DNA from: Gordonia zhaorongruii
GTDB lineage: Bacteria > Actinomycetota > Actinomycetes > Mycobacteriales > Mycobacteriaceae
Assembly: GCF_007559005.1 (NCBI RefSeq)
Contig: NZ_CP041763.1
Span: 186,001-250,000 of the forward strand
DNA length: 64,000 nt
Direction: 5' to 3'
Both the position numbers and the translations under genes were made by a program. Positions 1 through 8,100 of the stretch are shown here, in pieces. Within the stretch, counting starts at the first letter, position 1; the number at the start of each line of letters is the position of its first letter. The notes under the pieces were generated by a model that was not told the DNA's origin, did no database searches, and saw only the letters and a program-made list of their open reading frames with translations.

Positions 1-692
1 GGCATCACCGACATCTGCGCCCACCACCAGTGCTCAGGCAGGTCGGTGGGCTTTTGATACCAGCGTGACGAGTAGGTGACGCCGGCGTCGAGGGACTGCA
101 CCGGAACCTCCGGCCAGCCGGCTTTCGCGAGCCAATCGGCCACGGCCGAACCGCGCCCGAGAGCATCGATCACCAGGTCGGCCTCGATGAGTCGGTGACC
201 ACCGTCTTCACCGCCGGCTACCCAGACGCCGGTCACCCGGCCGTCGTCGCGGGGTTCGCCTGCGAACTCGAGTCCGAGGACGCTCACGCCTTCCTCGACT
301 CCGATGTTGCGAACGCCGGCCATTCTGGCGCGCAGCGTCCGCTCGATCAGCAGGCGTGATGAGTAGACCATCGACATGGTGCTCTCGCCGCGAGGAATCC
401 AGCCTGCGCCTTCGCAGTGGGCTGCGGCCTGGGACGGCATCATGTGCAGAGCGCCTGCATCGATCAGCGCGTCCTCGAATCCGGGGAAGATGTGGTCCAG
501 AGCCCGTCGACCGGAGTTCAGCAGAAAGTGCGGATGCTTGCTCTGCGGCACGCCACGACGATGCTCCGCATCCTCGGGCAGGTCGTCGCGTTCTACGACG
601 AGCACTTCATCGAAGTAGTCGGCGGCGACCCCGGCGGCGCACATTCCGGCGATGCTGCCGCCCAGGACTACTGCACGGTTTCCCAGTTTCAT
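1..692 (-). CDS. FAD-dependent oxidoreductase, C-terminus missing (runs off left edge)
   Basis: About 230 N-terminal residues are present; the 3' end lies outside the window. The protein opens with MKLGNRAVVLGGSIAGMCAA, a beta-strand plus G-G-S-I-A-G dinucleotide-binding turn, followed by the acidic VERDD strand end that contacts the FAD ribose. A GVPQSKHPHFLL stretch near residue 50 and an IDALGRGS motif near residue 185 are typical of the aromatic hydroxylase/halogenase-like FAD monooxygenase fold. The start is the ATG at 692, with AAGGAC as ribosome-binding site. The substrate cannot be inferred. The gene reads away from the hydroxyacid dehydrogenase at 899, with an inverted repeat in the shared upstream region. 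Confidence 0.85.
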   Translation of the reverse strand, partial: MKLGNRAVVLGGSIAGMCAAGVAADYFDEVLVVERDDLPEDAEHRRGVPQSKHPHFLLNSGRRALDHIFPGFEDALIDAGALHMMPSQAAAHCEGAGWIPRGESTMSMVYSSRLLIERTLRARMAGVRNIGVEEGVSVLGLEFAGEPRDDGRVTGVWVAGGEDGGHRLIEADLVIDALGRGSAVADWLAKAGWPEVPVQSLDAGVTYSSRWYQKPTDLPEHWWWAQMSVM

Positions 693-709
693 GTTCGTCC
701 TTATTACGT

Positions 710-726
710 CATACGATTTATGTATG
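710..726. promoter_or_regulatory. 17-bp inverted repeat (CATAC-N7-GTATG), candidate operator
   Basis: CATAC and GTATG flank 7 AT-rich bases, 18 bp upstream of the oxidoreductase start and just downstream of a TTGACA hexamer on the minus strand. The size and position suit a TetR-like or similar repressor site, but no regulator gene is adjacent inside the window. Confidence 0.45.
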
Positions 727-898
727 GTGTCAAACCGTAAGAGGTAGGGCAGGTCACGTCAAGGGGTGACGCGGAATCGGCCTACGGAATCGGAGTGGCG
801 GATGAGTGCGGCGCGCTAAGCAGTACCTACCGCGGGAGTCGCTTCGCGCATTCGCCGGCCGCATGTAGACGGGCCGGGGGCCTGATAGACATGGCGGT

Positions 899-1810
899 AT
901 GACCGCACTGAACGTCGCCGTGGGACCCACCGAAGACAGCCACATCGTCGATGCGGTGAAACAGGCAGGCGGCGAGGTGACCGACCTGGCCGACGCCCGT
1001 GTGCTCGTGTGGATCGGCGGCCCCGACGGTTTTCCCGACCTGCCCGATGGTGTCGAATGGGTCGCGCTGAGCACCGCCGGGATCGAGCGATTCGTCGAGG
1101 CCGGAACCCTCGACGGCCGCAGAACGTGGACCAATGCGTCCGGGTTCTACGCGGAAGGCGTGGCAGAGCACGCGCTCGGACTTCTACTGGCCGGCACGCG
1201 GCAGATCGTGAAGGCGGCCCGCACTCGGTGGGCCAAGGACGAGATCGACACATCGGTGCTCACCCTGCGAGGCGCGACAGTCTCGATCGTCGGGGCAGGC
1301 GGTATCGGCCGCGAACTGGCTCCGCGGCTGAAGGCGTGCGGTGCGACGGTCATCGCCGTCAACAGGTCGGGTCGGCCGTTGGAGGAAGCGGACCGGACCG
1401 TCTCGTGGGATCGGACTGACGAGGTTCTAGCCGAGAGCGACCATGTGGTTCTCGCGGCGCCGGACACCCCGGAGACCCATCACCTGATGAACAACCGCAC
1501 CTTGGCGCTGCTCAAGCCGCACTCGTGGGTCGTCAACATCGCCCGCGGGCCGCTGATCGATGAGGAAGCCCTCCATCGCGCCCTCGTCGATGGGGTGATC
1601 GGTGGTGCCGCGCTGGACGTCACCGATCCCGAGCCGCCGCCGGAGGATCACCCGCTCTACGACCTTCCGAACGTGGTCATCACGCCGCACGTCGCGAACC
1701 CGGCGAGCGGGCTGACGCGGGAGATGGCACCGTTCCTCACCGATAATCTGCGGCGATTCGCAGCAGGTGAGGAGCTGATGGCGCTCGTCGATCCGGACCG
1801 GGACTACTGA
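899..1810 (+). CDS. D-isomer-specific 2-hydroxyacid dehydrogenase (NAD-binding)
   Basis: This 303-residue protein fits the family that interconverts 2-oxoacids and D-2-hydroxyacids with NAD(P)H. The Rossmann motif VGAGGIG lies at about 131-137. The catalytic triad of the family is visible: Arg216 in NIARG, Glu245 in DPEPP and His264 in TPHVA. The N-terminal half (1-100) is the flavodoxin-like substrate domain and is short, as in the phosphoglycerate-dehydrogenase-like subgroup without a regulatory domain. The start is the ATG at 899. The substrate (hydroxypyruvate, glyoxylate or other) is undetermined. The gene stands alone, convergent with the DUF5997 gene. Confidence 0.9.
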   Translation: MTALNVAVGPTEDSHIVDAVKQAGGEVTDLADARVLVWIGGPDGFPDLPDGVEWVALSTAGIERFVEAGTLDGRRTWTNASGFYAEGVAEHALGLLLAGTRQIVKAARTRWAKDEIDTSVLTLRGATVSIVGAGGIGRELAPRLKACGATVIAVNRSGRPLEEADRTVSWDRTDEVLAESDHVVLAAPDTPETHHLMNNRTLALLKPHSWVVNIARGPLIDEEALHRALVDGVIGGAALDVTDPEPPPEDHPLYDLPNVVITPHVANPASGLTREMAPFLTDNLRRFAAGEELMALVDPDRDY

Positions 1811-1834
1811 GCGCATCCCGTTCGGCGCGTAACT

Positions 1835-1889
1835 TTCCCCGCTCAGCGCCGTCAGCGCTGTCAGGGCGTTACCGGAGCTGAGCGGGGAA
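1835..1889. terminator. Bidirectional hairpin between convergent genes
   Basis: Two perfect 13-bp arms (TTCCCCGCTCAGC and its complement) surround a 29-nt loop that itself holds the small palindrome CAGCGCTG. It lies between the plus-strand dehydrogenase and the minus-strand DUF5997 gene. The strong GC stem flanked by A/T on each side suits a two-way terminator. Confidence 0.65.
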
Positions 1890-1924
1890 TTCTGGACGGG
1901 ACCGTCGTGGTACGGCGCCGCTGA

Positions 1925-2329
1925 TCACTCGTCCGTGTGGTCGTCCGTCTGCTCTTGCTCGCGCCGACGGTCGGCGTGCAGGGACTTCACGCGCCGCTGC
2001 TCGCGGAGCACCTGGACGTGGGTTGCGCGTTCGGCCTCCAGCCACTCGGGCATCTCGGCGAGAAGTGCTTCGATCTGCTCGGTCGTCAGCGGGTCGGTGA
2101 TCTCGCCCCGGAGCAGACCCGAATTCGAGATGCCGAGTTTGCCTGCGACCAGGTTCTTCGGGTGCGGCCCGTTGGCGCGCAGATCGCGCAGCCACTCCGG
2201 CGGCTCGTTCTGCAGCGCGGTCAGTTCCGCACGGCTGATGGAGCCCTCGCGGAACTCGGCGGGTGTCGCCGGCAGGTAGACGTCCAGCTTCTTGGCGGCG
2301 GTGGCCGGTTTCATCGACTGCGAGCTCAT
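1925..2329 (-). CDS. DUF5997 family protein
   Basis: This 134-residue cytoplasmic protein matches what I know of the actinobacterial DUF5997 family. The core around residues 20-105 is alpha-helical, with conserved-looking LDVYLPATP and EFREGSISRAEL segments. The segment PKNLVAGKLGISNSGLLRG (about 57-75) resembles a helix-turn-helix. The C-terminus is highly charged (Arg/Glu/Asp). The ATG at 2329 follows TACCCT by 6 nt with no Shine-Dalgarno, so the mRNA is probably leaderless. It diverges from the effector-domain protein at 2379 across a 49-bp gap. Its function is unknown; a DNA-binding partner role for the neighbour is my inference. Confidence 0.75.
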   Translation of the reverse strand: MSSQSMKPATAAKKLDVYLPATPAEFREGSISRAELTALQNEPPEWLRDLRANGPHPKNLVAGKLGISNSGLLRGEITDPLTTEQIEALLAEMPEWLEAERATHVQVLREQRRVKSLHADRRREQEQTDDHTDE

Positions 2330-2378
2330 GCATCCAGGGTATAGGGGAGTACCGCGTATCGGACGGTAGCCTCAGGGC
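2330..2378. promoter_or_regulatory. Divergent, doubly leaderless promoter region
   Basis: The 49-bp gap carries TACCCT 6 nt before the minus-strand ATG (2329) and TAGCCT (2367-2372) 6 nt before the plus-strand GTG (2379). Both match the TANNNT -10 box at the leaderless position, so the two genes probably share a face-to-face promoter region. Confidence 0.55.
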
Positions 2379-3134
2379 GTGACCTCGCCCGACGACGCCG
2401 AACAGCTCGGATCGGTGTTCCGTCTCGCCTATGTGCCGGGAGCTACTCCGGCCAAATGGGCGCGCATCTGGAGTAGGCGCCGACCGAAGGTACGGCTCGA
2501 ACTGGTCGCGACGCCGGTCGCCGAGACTGCGGCCGTCATCGGTGATGGTGCTGTCGACATGGCGATCACCCGGTTGCCCGATGCGTTCGCGCACGCGGAT
2601 CCGGGAGCTCACCACACGATCACCTTGTACGAGGAGACGACGGTGGTCGTCGTCCCGAAGGATCACCTGCTCACCGCGGGCGACGAGCTCACGCTCGCTG
2701 ACCTGACCGACGAGATGTTCCTGTGGCCGCTCGACGAGCCGCTCGCTGGGGCGCAGCGGCTCGGGGCGCCGGTCGACCACCGTCCGCAGACCACGGGGGA
2801 GGCCATCGAACTGGTCGCAGCGGGCATCGGGTTGCTGCTCGTCCCGCAGTCGCTCGCCCGGCTGCACCATCGCCGCGATCTCGATTACCGTCCCGTCATC
2901 GACGCGCCGACCAGCACGGTGGGTCTGCTCTGGCCCGAGCCGACGTCCGAACTCGCCGATGAGTTCATCGGCATCGTGCGCGGCCGCAAACCCAACTCGT
3001 CACGCGGACATGCGGAGCCTGCGCCGAAACGGACGGCTAAGGAGAAGGCGGCCGCGAAACGCGCGTCGAGGGAAGCAGCCGGGAAGATCCCGGGCAAGGG
3101 CAAGCGGCCCCAACGGCCCCGCCGGTCGCGCTGA
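2379..3134 (+). CDS. LysR-type substrate-binding domain protein without a DNA-binding domain
   Basis: This 251-residue protein begins directly in the effector-binding fold of LysR regulators (FRLAYVPGATPAKW, about residues 13-200). No N-terminal helix-turn-helix is encoded in frame upstream. The ETTVVVVPKDHLLT and GIGLLLVPQS segments are typical of the two lobes. The last 50 residues form a strongly basic Lys/Arg/Ala/Pro tail that could bind nucleic acid. The GTG at 2379 follows TAGCCT by 6 nt. It is divergent from the DUF5997 gene, and such conserved pairs suggest a common function. A ligand sensor acting through DUF5997 is possible but unproven. Confidence 0.8.
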   Translation: MTSPDDAEQLGSVFRLAYVPGATPAKWARIWSRRRPKVRLELVATPVAETAAVIGDGAVDMAITRLPDAFAHADPGAHHTITLYEETTVVVVPKDHLLTAGDELTLADLTDEMFLWPLDEPLAGAQRLGAPVDHRPQTTGEAIELVAAGIGLLLVPQSLARLHHRRDLDYRPVIDAPTSTVGLLWPEPTSELADEFIGIVRGRKPNSSRGHAEPAPKRTAKEKAAAKRASREAAGKIPGKGKRPQRPRRSR

Positions 3135-3168
3135 TCGGGAATCTCACCACCGGGATCGTGCTGGGGCG

Positions 3169-3774
3169 TCACCGCACCGCGCACACGTGGAACTCCGGGA
3201 ACCGGTGCTTCTCGTCGGGCCTGCTGATCGTGCGCCAGTCCTCGATGAACCCGGCATCGCGGAGGGCGTCGCCGATCGCATTCGGGTGCCAGCGCCAGGC
3301 GCGGGCGACTGCATGATCGAACTCGTGCACGCCCGGCTCGTCGGCCGACTGTCCGGCGAGTAATACCACTGCGCCTGTCGGTAACCGGGAAGCCCAGCCC
3401 GCCAGCACTTCTCGCACGTCGTCGGGTTTCACGTGAATCAGGCTGTAACGGGCGATGATTCCCGAGGCCGCGGACAGGTCGACGGTGCGCAAGTGCGCGT
3501 CGTCATCGTGGAAAACGAGATCGGGGTGCATGCGCTGCGCGATCGACCGCATGCCCTTGCTGGGTTCCACACCGATCACGGAGAGTCCGGCGCTGCTCAG
3601 GTGTGCCGTTACGTGTCCGATGCCGGATCCGACGTCGACCACCGTCGTGCCGACCGGGAGGACGCCGTGGACGAACGCGTCGACAGCAGCGCGCTCGAGT
3701 GGAGACTCGAACGGCCCGGTGAACAGCTCCGCGTACATCGGGGCGAGGGCGTCGTAGCCCGGCTGAACACTCAA
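3169..3774 (-). CDS. Class I SAM-dependent methyltransferase
   Basis: This 201-residue protein has the Rossmann methyltransferase core. Motif I VVDVGSGIGHVT lies near residues 45-56, an acidic strand end VIGVEPS follows, and motif IV-like IIARYSLIHV lies near 110. The substrate is unknown; the fold fits small-molecule methylases. The chosen start is the TTG at 3774. It overlaps the LysR stop codon as TTGA and has AGGAG 9 nt upstream, so the gene is translationally coupled to the regulator. No in-frame ATG or GTG gives a complete N-terminus. Confidence 0.82.
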   Translation of the reverse strand: MSVQPGYDALAPMYAELFTGPFESPLERAAVDAFVHGVLPVGTTVVDVGSGIGHVTAHLSSAGLSVIGVEPSKGMRSIAQRMHPDLVFHDDDAHLRTVDLSAASGIIARYSLIHVKPDDVREVLAGWASRLPTGAVVLLAGQSADEPGVHEFDHAVARAWRWHPNAIGDALRDAGFIEDWRTISRPDEKHRFPEFHVCAVR

Positions 3775-4685
3775 CTGAAAGCTCCTGCACCTGCGTCCTT
3801 GCGTGCGATCCGGATCAATTCCGCGGCCGGACCGCGTAGTTCGCGTGGAGGTCGCCACACGGCACGCAGCTTCCGACTCAGGTCCAGACCTTCCACGTCG
3901 ACCACACGCACTGCACCGGATGCCGCGTCGTCGCGGATCGCGAGGGTACTGAGGACGGCTGGACCGACGCCGGCGGCCACGGATGTGCGAATGGCGGCGC
4001 TGCTGCCCAATTCCAGGATCGGATCGGCTCGCGAGTAGCTCGCGAGCGCATCGTCGAGGGTGATGCGCGTTCCCGATCCCGGTTCGCGCACGAGCAGGGG
4101 AGTGCCGGCGAGTTCGGCGGCGTGCACCGGCTTTCGGCGGCGTGCCCAAGGGTGTGCGGGCGGCACCACCGGCACCAGTCGGTCCCGTGCGACGACACTG
4201 CTGCACAGCGCGGACGGTATGGCCGGGAACTCGACGAACCCGATGTCGCAGGCATCGTTCTGCACCGCGACGCAGACCGTCGACGAGTTCTGCACGCGCA
4301 GGTGGACAGTGACCTCCGGGAATCGCGAGCGGAATGTTCCCAGCCACCGGGGCAGCAGGTGCTCCGCGACGGTCATCGATGCGCCGATCGTCAGTTCCGC
4401 GGTGTGGTCGGTTGCCATACCGGCCGCGACGTCGAGCATCTCGGAGGCACTGCCGGTGATCCGGCGCGCCCAGTGCACCAGGACGGTGCCCTGCGGCGTG
4501 AGCGTGGAACCTGCCGTCGTCCGCCTGATCAGCGAGACGCCGAGCTGCCGCTCCAGTCGCGCAATCGACCGGCTCGCGTTCGGCTGCGCGGTGCCGGCGG
4601 CGCGGGCGGCGGCACTCAGACTGCCCTGATCGTCGACTCCGACGAGTAACTCGAGGGCGCCGAGATCGAGTGAACGCACATCCAT
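3771..4685 (-). CDS. LysR-family transcriptional regulator (YeiE/CysB-like position)
   Basis: This 304-residue protein has the standard LysR layout. A winged helix-turn-helix lies at about residues 7-65 (LELLVGVDDQGSLSAAARAA, then QPNASRSIARLERQLG), a linker helix follows, and an effector-binding domain fills about 90-300. It diverges from a YeiH-type exporter, the classic arrangement for a LysR gene controlling that exporter. The ATG at 4685 follows TAGGGT by 6 nt, suggesting a leaderless transcript. A perfect 7-bp-arm inverted repeat at 4731-4747 is the probable binding site. The effector is unknown. Confidence 0.88.
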   Translation of the reverse strand: MDVRSLDLGALELLVGVDDQGSLSAAARAAGTAQPNASRSIARLERQLGVSLIRRTTAGSTLTPQGTVLVHWARRITGSASEMLDVAAGMATDHTAELTIGASMTVAEHLLPRWLGTFRSRFPEVTVHLRVQNSSTVCVAVQNDACDIGFVEFPAIPSALCSSVVARDRLVPVVPPAHPWARRRKPVHAAELAGTPLLVREPGSGTRITLDDALASYSRADPILELGSSAAIRTSVAAGVGPAVLSTLAIRDDAASGAVRVVDVEGLDLSRKLRAVWRPPRELRGPAAELIRIARKDAGAGAFS

Positions 4686-4730
4686 GCATCGACCCTAGCC
4701 CGCGGAGCTCCTGCTCCACGCGTCACAACG

Positions 4731-4747
4731 CATATCAACATGATATG
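4731..4747. promoter_or_regulatory. 17-bp inverted repeat, probable LysR operator
   Basis: CATATCA and TGATATG flank 3 bases as a perfect palindrome in the LysR/yeiH intergenic region. It contains the ATC-N5-GAT core that LysR proteins favour. It sits 46 bp upstream of the regulator start and 57 bp upstream of the exporter start. Confidence 0.6.
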
Positions 4748-4803
4748 TCGCCATATACCGAAGCTGGGTTCCGCGAGTGACGGAACCCGTCGAGGGTGGA
4801 GGC

Positions 4804-5826
4804 ATGACCCTTCAGCGTGAACGCCGTGCTCCGGCCGCCGTGCGGTCCGTCCTGCCTGGCGTCGGGTTCGTCGCAGCGGGCACCCTCATCGCCGTCTGCG
4901 TCAACGCACTGCTGCCCGCCGTCAGCTCGCTTCTCGTGGCGATCCTGCTCGGAGCGGTGTGCGCCAATACGATGACGCTGCCCGACGCGGTCCGACCGGG
5001 GCTGCGATTCGCGTCCACCACGGTGCTGCGGATCGGGGTGGCGCTGCTCGGTCTGCAATTGGTCCTCGGCGACATCCTCGGACTCGGGCCCGCGATGATC
5101 GCCGTGGTGGTGGCGGTGGTTGCGGGCGGGATCCTCGGCACTCTCGGCATCGGATCCCTACTCGGCATTCCGCCGGCTCAACGCCTGCTGATCGCATGCG
5201 GCAGCTCGATCTGCGGGGCGGCGGCGGTCGCAGCGGTGGACGGCGTCATCGACGCCGAGGACGAGGACGTCGCAACCGCTGTCGGCTGCGTCGTGGTATT
5301 CGGAACGCTGATGCTCCTGGCGGTGCCGCCGCTCGCGCACCTGATCGGTCTGTCCGACGAGCAGGCGGGGATGTGGGCGGGCGGATCCATCCATGAGGTC
5401 GCCCAAGTGGTGGCCGCGGGCGGGATGATCGGCGGCGGTGCGCTGGCCGTCGCGGTAGTGGTGAAGCTGGCGCGCGTCATTCTGCTCGCGCCTGTCCTCG
5501 CGGTGATCAGCATCCGCAGGCGGAACTCCGTGGGTGTCGGCGACAGCGACGGCGACGGCGGCAGGCGGCCACCGCTCGTACCGTTGTTCGTGATCGGATT
5601 CCTCGGCTGCGTCGCATTGCGCTCGGCGGACCTGGTCCCCGACGTAGGGCTGGCGGTGGGCCGCGAGGTGCAGGTGATCGCATTGACTGCGGCGATGTTC
5701 GCATTGGGGACCGGAGTGAAGCTGGACCTCGCCCGCAAGGTGGGCGCGCGGCCGTTCGCCCTGGCCGCATCGGCCACTGTCCTCGTCGCGTCGATCGCCT
5801 TGGGTGGGGTGCTGGTCGTCGCATGA
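4804..5826 (+). CDS. YeiH family putative sulfate/anion exporter
   Basis: About 340 residues with roughly ten hydrophobic segments match the YeiH (UPF0324) family of inner-membrane anion transporters. Family-typical stretches include LRIGVALLGLQL, IACGSSICGAAAVAA and the GGSIHEVAQVVAA segment. Transport of sulfate or sulfonate-derived anions is assigned in annotations of the family but rests on limited experiment. I prefer the ATG at 4804 because GAGGG lies 7 nt upstream; an in-frame GTG at 4777 would add nine residues. It is divergent from, and likely controlled by, the LysR protein at 3771-4685. Confidence 0.85.
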   Translation: MTLQRERRAPAAVRSVLPGVGFVAAGTLIAVCVNALLPAVSSLLVAILLGAVCANTMTLPDAVRPGLRFASTTVLRIGVALLGLQLVLGDILGLGPAMIAVVVAVVAGGILGTLGIGSLLGIPPAQRLLIACGSSICGAAAVAAVDGVIDAEDEDVATAVGCVVVFGTLMLLAVPPLAHLIGLSDEQAGMWAGGSIHEVAQVVAAGGMIGGGALAVAVVVKLARVILLAPVLAVISIRRRNSVGVGDSDGDGGRRPPLVPLFVIGFLGCVALRSADLVPDVGLAVGREVQVIALTAAMFALGTGVKLDLARKVGARPFALAASATVLVASIALGGVLVVA

Positions 5827-5936
5827 ACGGGCCGACCACCCCGCGCGAATCTTGGCCGCCGCCCCAGGGTGCGTACTTGCCGCCTCAGTTGACGCTGCAG
5901 CGAGGAGTCGGCGCAGCGCTGCACGCAGAGGTGGAC

Positions 5937-6359
5937 TCAGTCGTCGAGATCGGCGCCGGTCTGCGGTGGCGCGTCGGCCAGCAATGAGTTCTCATCGTCG
6001 GTGAACGCGCGTGACCGGGACAGGAAACGCACGCCTTCCGGTGCCTCCAGTGAGAAGCCCGCTCCGCGGCCCGCTACGACGTCGACGATCAGCTGCGTGT
6101 GCTTCCATGCCTCGAACTGATCACCGCCGATCCAGATGCGAACTGCCGGAAGAGGATCGGGCAGCGCCACCTCGCCGACGAGGACGTCGCGCTGACCGAC
6201 GCGGAACTCGCCGACGGGGTAGCACATCGGTGCCGACCCGTCGCAGCATCCACCGGACTGATGAATCATGAGACCGCCGTGCAACTCCGACAGTTTCGTC
6301 AGGAGCGCCACCGCGGATTCGGTCGCGGTCACCCGTTCCGGGGCTGTTGGATGACTCAT
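5937..6359 (-). CDS. DUF779 family protein, aldehyde dehydrogenase partner
   Basis: This 140-residue protein belongs to DUF779, small proteins regularly encoded next to acetaldehyde or alcohol-derived aldehyde dehydrogenases. The Cys-rich segment QSGGCCDGSAPMCY (about 34-47) and WIGGDQFEAWKHTQL are the recognisable family motifs; the paired cysteines suggest metal or redox chemistry. The ATG at 6359 is preceded by GAGAGGAG. It lies 85 nt downstream of the aldehyde dehydrogenase on the same strand, probably as its operon partner. The biochemical role is unknown. Confidence 0.88.
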   Translation of the reverse strand: MSHPTAPERVTATESAVALLTKLSELHGGLMIHQSGGCCDGSAPMCYPVGEFRVGQRDVLVGEVALPDPLPAVRIWIGGDQFEAWKHTQLIVDVVAGRGAGFSLEAPEGVRFLSRSRAFTDDENSLLADAPPQTGADLDD

Positions 6360-6444
6360 CGCCGACTCCTCTCGCTGCGGTGATGTGGTGCCCTCCCGGA
6401 CCGGGAATGCCGGTCCGGGAGAGGTTTTCAGTGCGCGGGCATCT

Positions 6445-7968
6445 CTAGAAGAAGCCCTTGGCGCTCTGTGCGTAGCCGACCAGGAGGTTCTTGGTCTGCT
6501 GGTAGTGCCCGAGCATCATCAGGTGGTTCTCTCGTCCGACGCCTGACTGCTTGTAGCCGCCGAACGCCGCGTGGGCCGGGTAGTCGTGGAACGTGTTCGT
6601 CCACACGCGCCCGGCCTGGATGTCGCGGCCCGCGCGGTAGGCGACGGCGCCGTTACGGCTCCACACGCCTGCGCCGAGTCCGTAGAGGGTGTCGTTGGCG
6701 ATCGAGATGGCATTCTCATAGTCTGAGAACGACGCGACCGACAGCACTGGACCGAAGATCTCTTCCTGGAAGATGCGCATCTTGTTGTCGCCTGCGAAGA
6801 CGGTGGGCTGGATGTAGAAGCCGCCGGCTAGGTCGCCGCCGAGATCGGCAGGCTCGCCGCCGGTGAGGATCTTGGCTCCCTCCTCCTTGCCGATCGACAG
6901 GTACGACCGGATCTTCTCCCACTGATCGTTGGAGGCCTGAGCACCCATCATGGTGTCGGTGTCGAGCGGGTTGCCCTGCTTGATCGCCTTCACGCGGGCT
7001 ACGGCCTTCTCCAAGAAGTCGTCGTACATGCCCTTCTGGACGAGCGCACGGCTCGGGCAGGTGCAGACCTCGCCCTGGTTGAGGGCGAACATCGAGAAGC
7101 CCTCGAGTGCGCGGTCGAGGTAGCCGTCGTCGGCCGACATGACGTCGTCGAAGAAGATGTTCGGGCTCTTGCCGCCCAGTTCGAGCGTGACCGGGATGAG
7201 GTTCTCGCTGGCGTACTGCATGATGAGCCGGCCGGTGGTGGTCTCGCCGGTGAACGCGATCTTGCGGATGCGCGGGCTCGACGCGAGTGGCTTGCCGGCT
7301 TCCACGCCGAAGCCGTTGACGATGTTGAGCACGCCCTCGGGCAGCAGGTCGCCGATGAGGCTCATCAGGTACAGAATCGACGAAGGGGTCTGCTCGGCGG
7401 GCTTCATGACGATGGCATTACCCGCAGCGAGTGCGGGCGCGAGCTTCCAGGTGGCCATCAGGATCGGGAAGTTCCACGGGATGATCTGGCCGACGACGCC
7501 CAGCGGTTCGTGGAAGTGGTAAGCGACGGTGTCCTGGTCGATCTCCGAGATGCCTCCCTCCTGGGCGCGGATCGCGCCGGCGAAGTAGCGGAAGTGATCG
7601 ACCGCCAGTGGGATGTCGGCGGCGAGGGTCTCGCGAACGGCCTTGCCGTTGTCCCACGACTCGGCGACCGCGATCCTCTCGAGGTTCTCCTCGATCCGGT
7701 CGGCGATCTTGTTCAGGATCACCGCGCGCTCGGCGACCGAGGTCTTGCCCCAAGCAGGTGCCGCCGCGTGTGCGGCGTCGAGAGCCAGGTCGACGTCCTC
7801 GGCGGTCGACCGTGCGACGTCGCAGAACACCTGGCCGTCGACCGGCGAGGGGTTCTCGAAGTACTGGCCCTTGACGGGCGGAGTCCACTTGCCGCCGATC
7901 CAATTGTCGTAGCGCGACTCGAAGCTCATGATCGCGCCCTCGGTACCGGGCTTGGCGTAGACGGTCAT
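6445..7968 (-). CDS. NAD(P)+-dependent aldehyde dehydrogenase (AldB/ExaC type)
   Basis: This 507-residue enzyme oxidises aldehydes to acids with NAD(P)+. The motifs are intact: PWNFP with the oxyanion Asn166, the cofactor Lys in VMKP at 189, the general base Glu263 in LELGGKSPN, and the nucleophile Cys302 in [11 protein letters not shown]. The length and the GEVCTC motif match the acetaldehyde/chloroacetaldehyde group (AldB, ExaC). The ATG at 7968 has AAGGAG 8 nt upstream; upstream in-frame codons would only add a non-conserved tail. The gene lies downstream of a GAF-domain regulator and upstream of DUF779, an arrangement seen in alcohol and acetoin catabolism. Confidence 0.93.
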   Translation of the reverse strand: MTVYAKPGTEGAIMSFESRYDNWIGGKWTPPVKGQYFENPSPVDGQVFCDVARSTAEDVDLALDAAHAAAPAWGKTSVAERAVILNKIADRIEENLERIAVAESWDNGKAVRETLAADIPLAVDHFRYFAGAIRAQEGGISEIDQDTVAYHFHEPLGVVGQIIPWNFPILMATWKLAPALAAGNAIVMKPAEQTPSSILYLMSLIGDLLPEGVLNIVNGFGVEAGKPLASSPRIRKIAFTGETTTGRLIMQYASENLIPVTLELGGKSPNIFFDDVMSADDGYLDRALEGFSMFALNQGEVCTCPSRALVQKGMYDDFLEKAVARVKAIKQGNPLDTDTMMGAQASNDQWEKIRSYLSIGKEEGAKILTGGEPADLGGDLAGGFYIQPTVFAGDNKMRIFQEEIFGPVLSVASFSDYENAISIANDTLYGLGAGVWSRNGAVAYRAGRDIQAGRVWTNTFHDYPAHAAFGGYKQSGVGRENHLMMLGHYQQTKNLLVGYAQSAKGFF

Positions 7969-8017
7969 CTCTGACTCCTTCAGAATCGTGTGCGTGGATC
8001 GAAGTGATGTGAACCAC

Positions 8018-8036
8018 ACCATAGGATCACTATGGT
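8018..8036. promoter_or_regulatory. 19-bp inverted repeat upstream of the aldehyde dehydrogenase
   Basis: ACCATAG and CTATGGT flank 5 bases, 50 bp upstream of the dehydrogenase start. Direct repeats GTTGCA at 8035-8040 and 8046-8051, with a related GTTGCG at 8054-8059, follow immediately. Together they look like an activator or repressor site plus core promoter, plausibly for the GAF regulator encoded upstream. Confidence 0.5.
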
Positions 8037-8100
8037 TGCAGTCACGTTGCACCGTTGCGGGTTCGTCGGGACTGGGCCGAGATGGCCCGGAGAGCCGGAG

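Noticed and set aside
5823..5987. A 54-codon frame whose ATG overlaps the yeiH stop as ATGA
   Set aside because: Its last third runs antisense through the conserved end of the DUF779 gene and it shows no motif; chance is as likely as translation.
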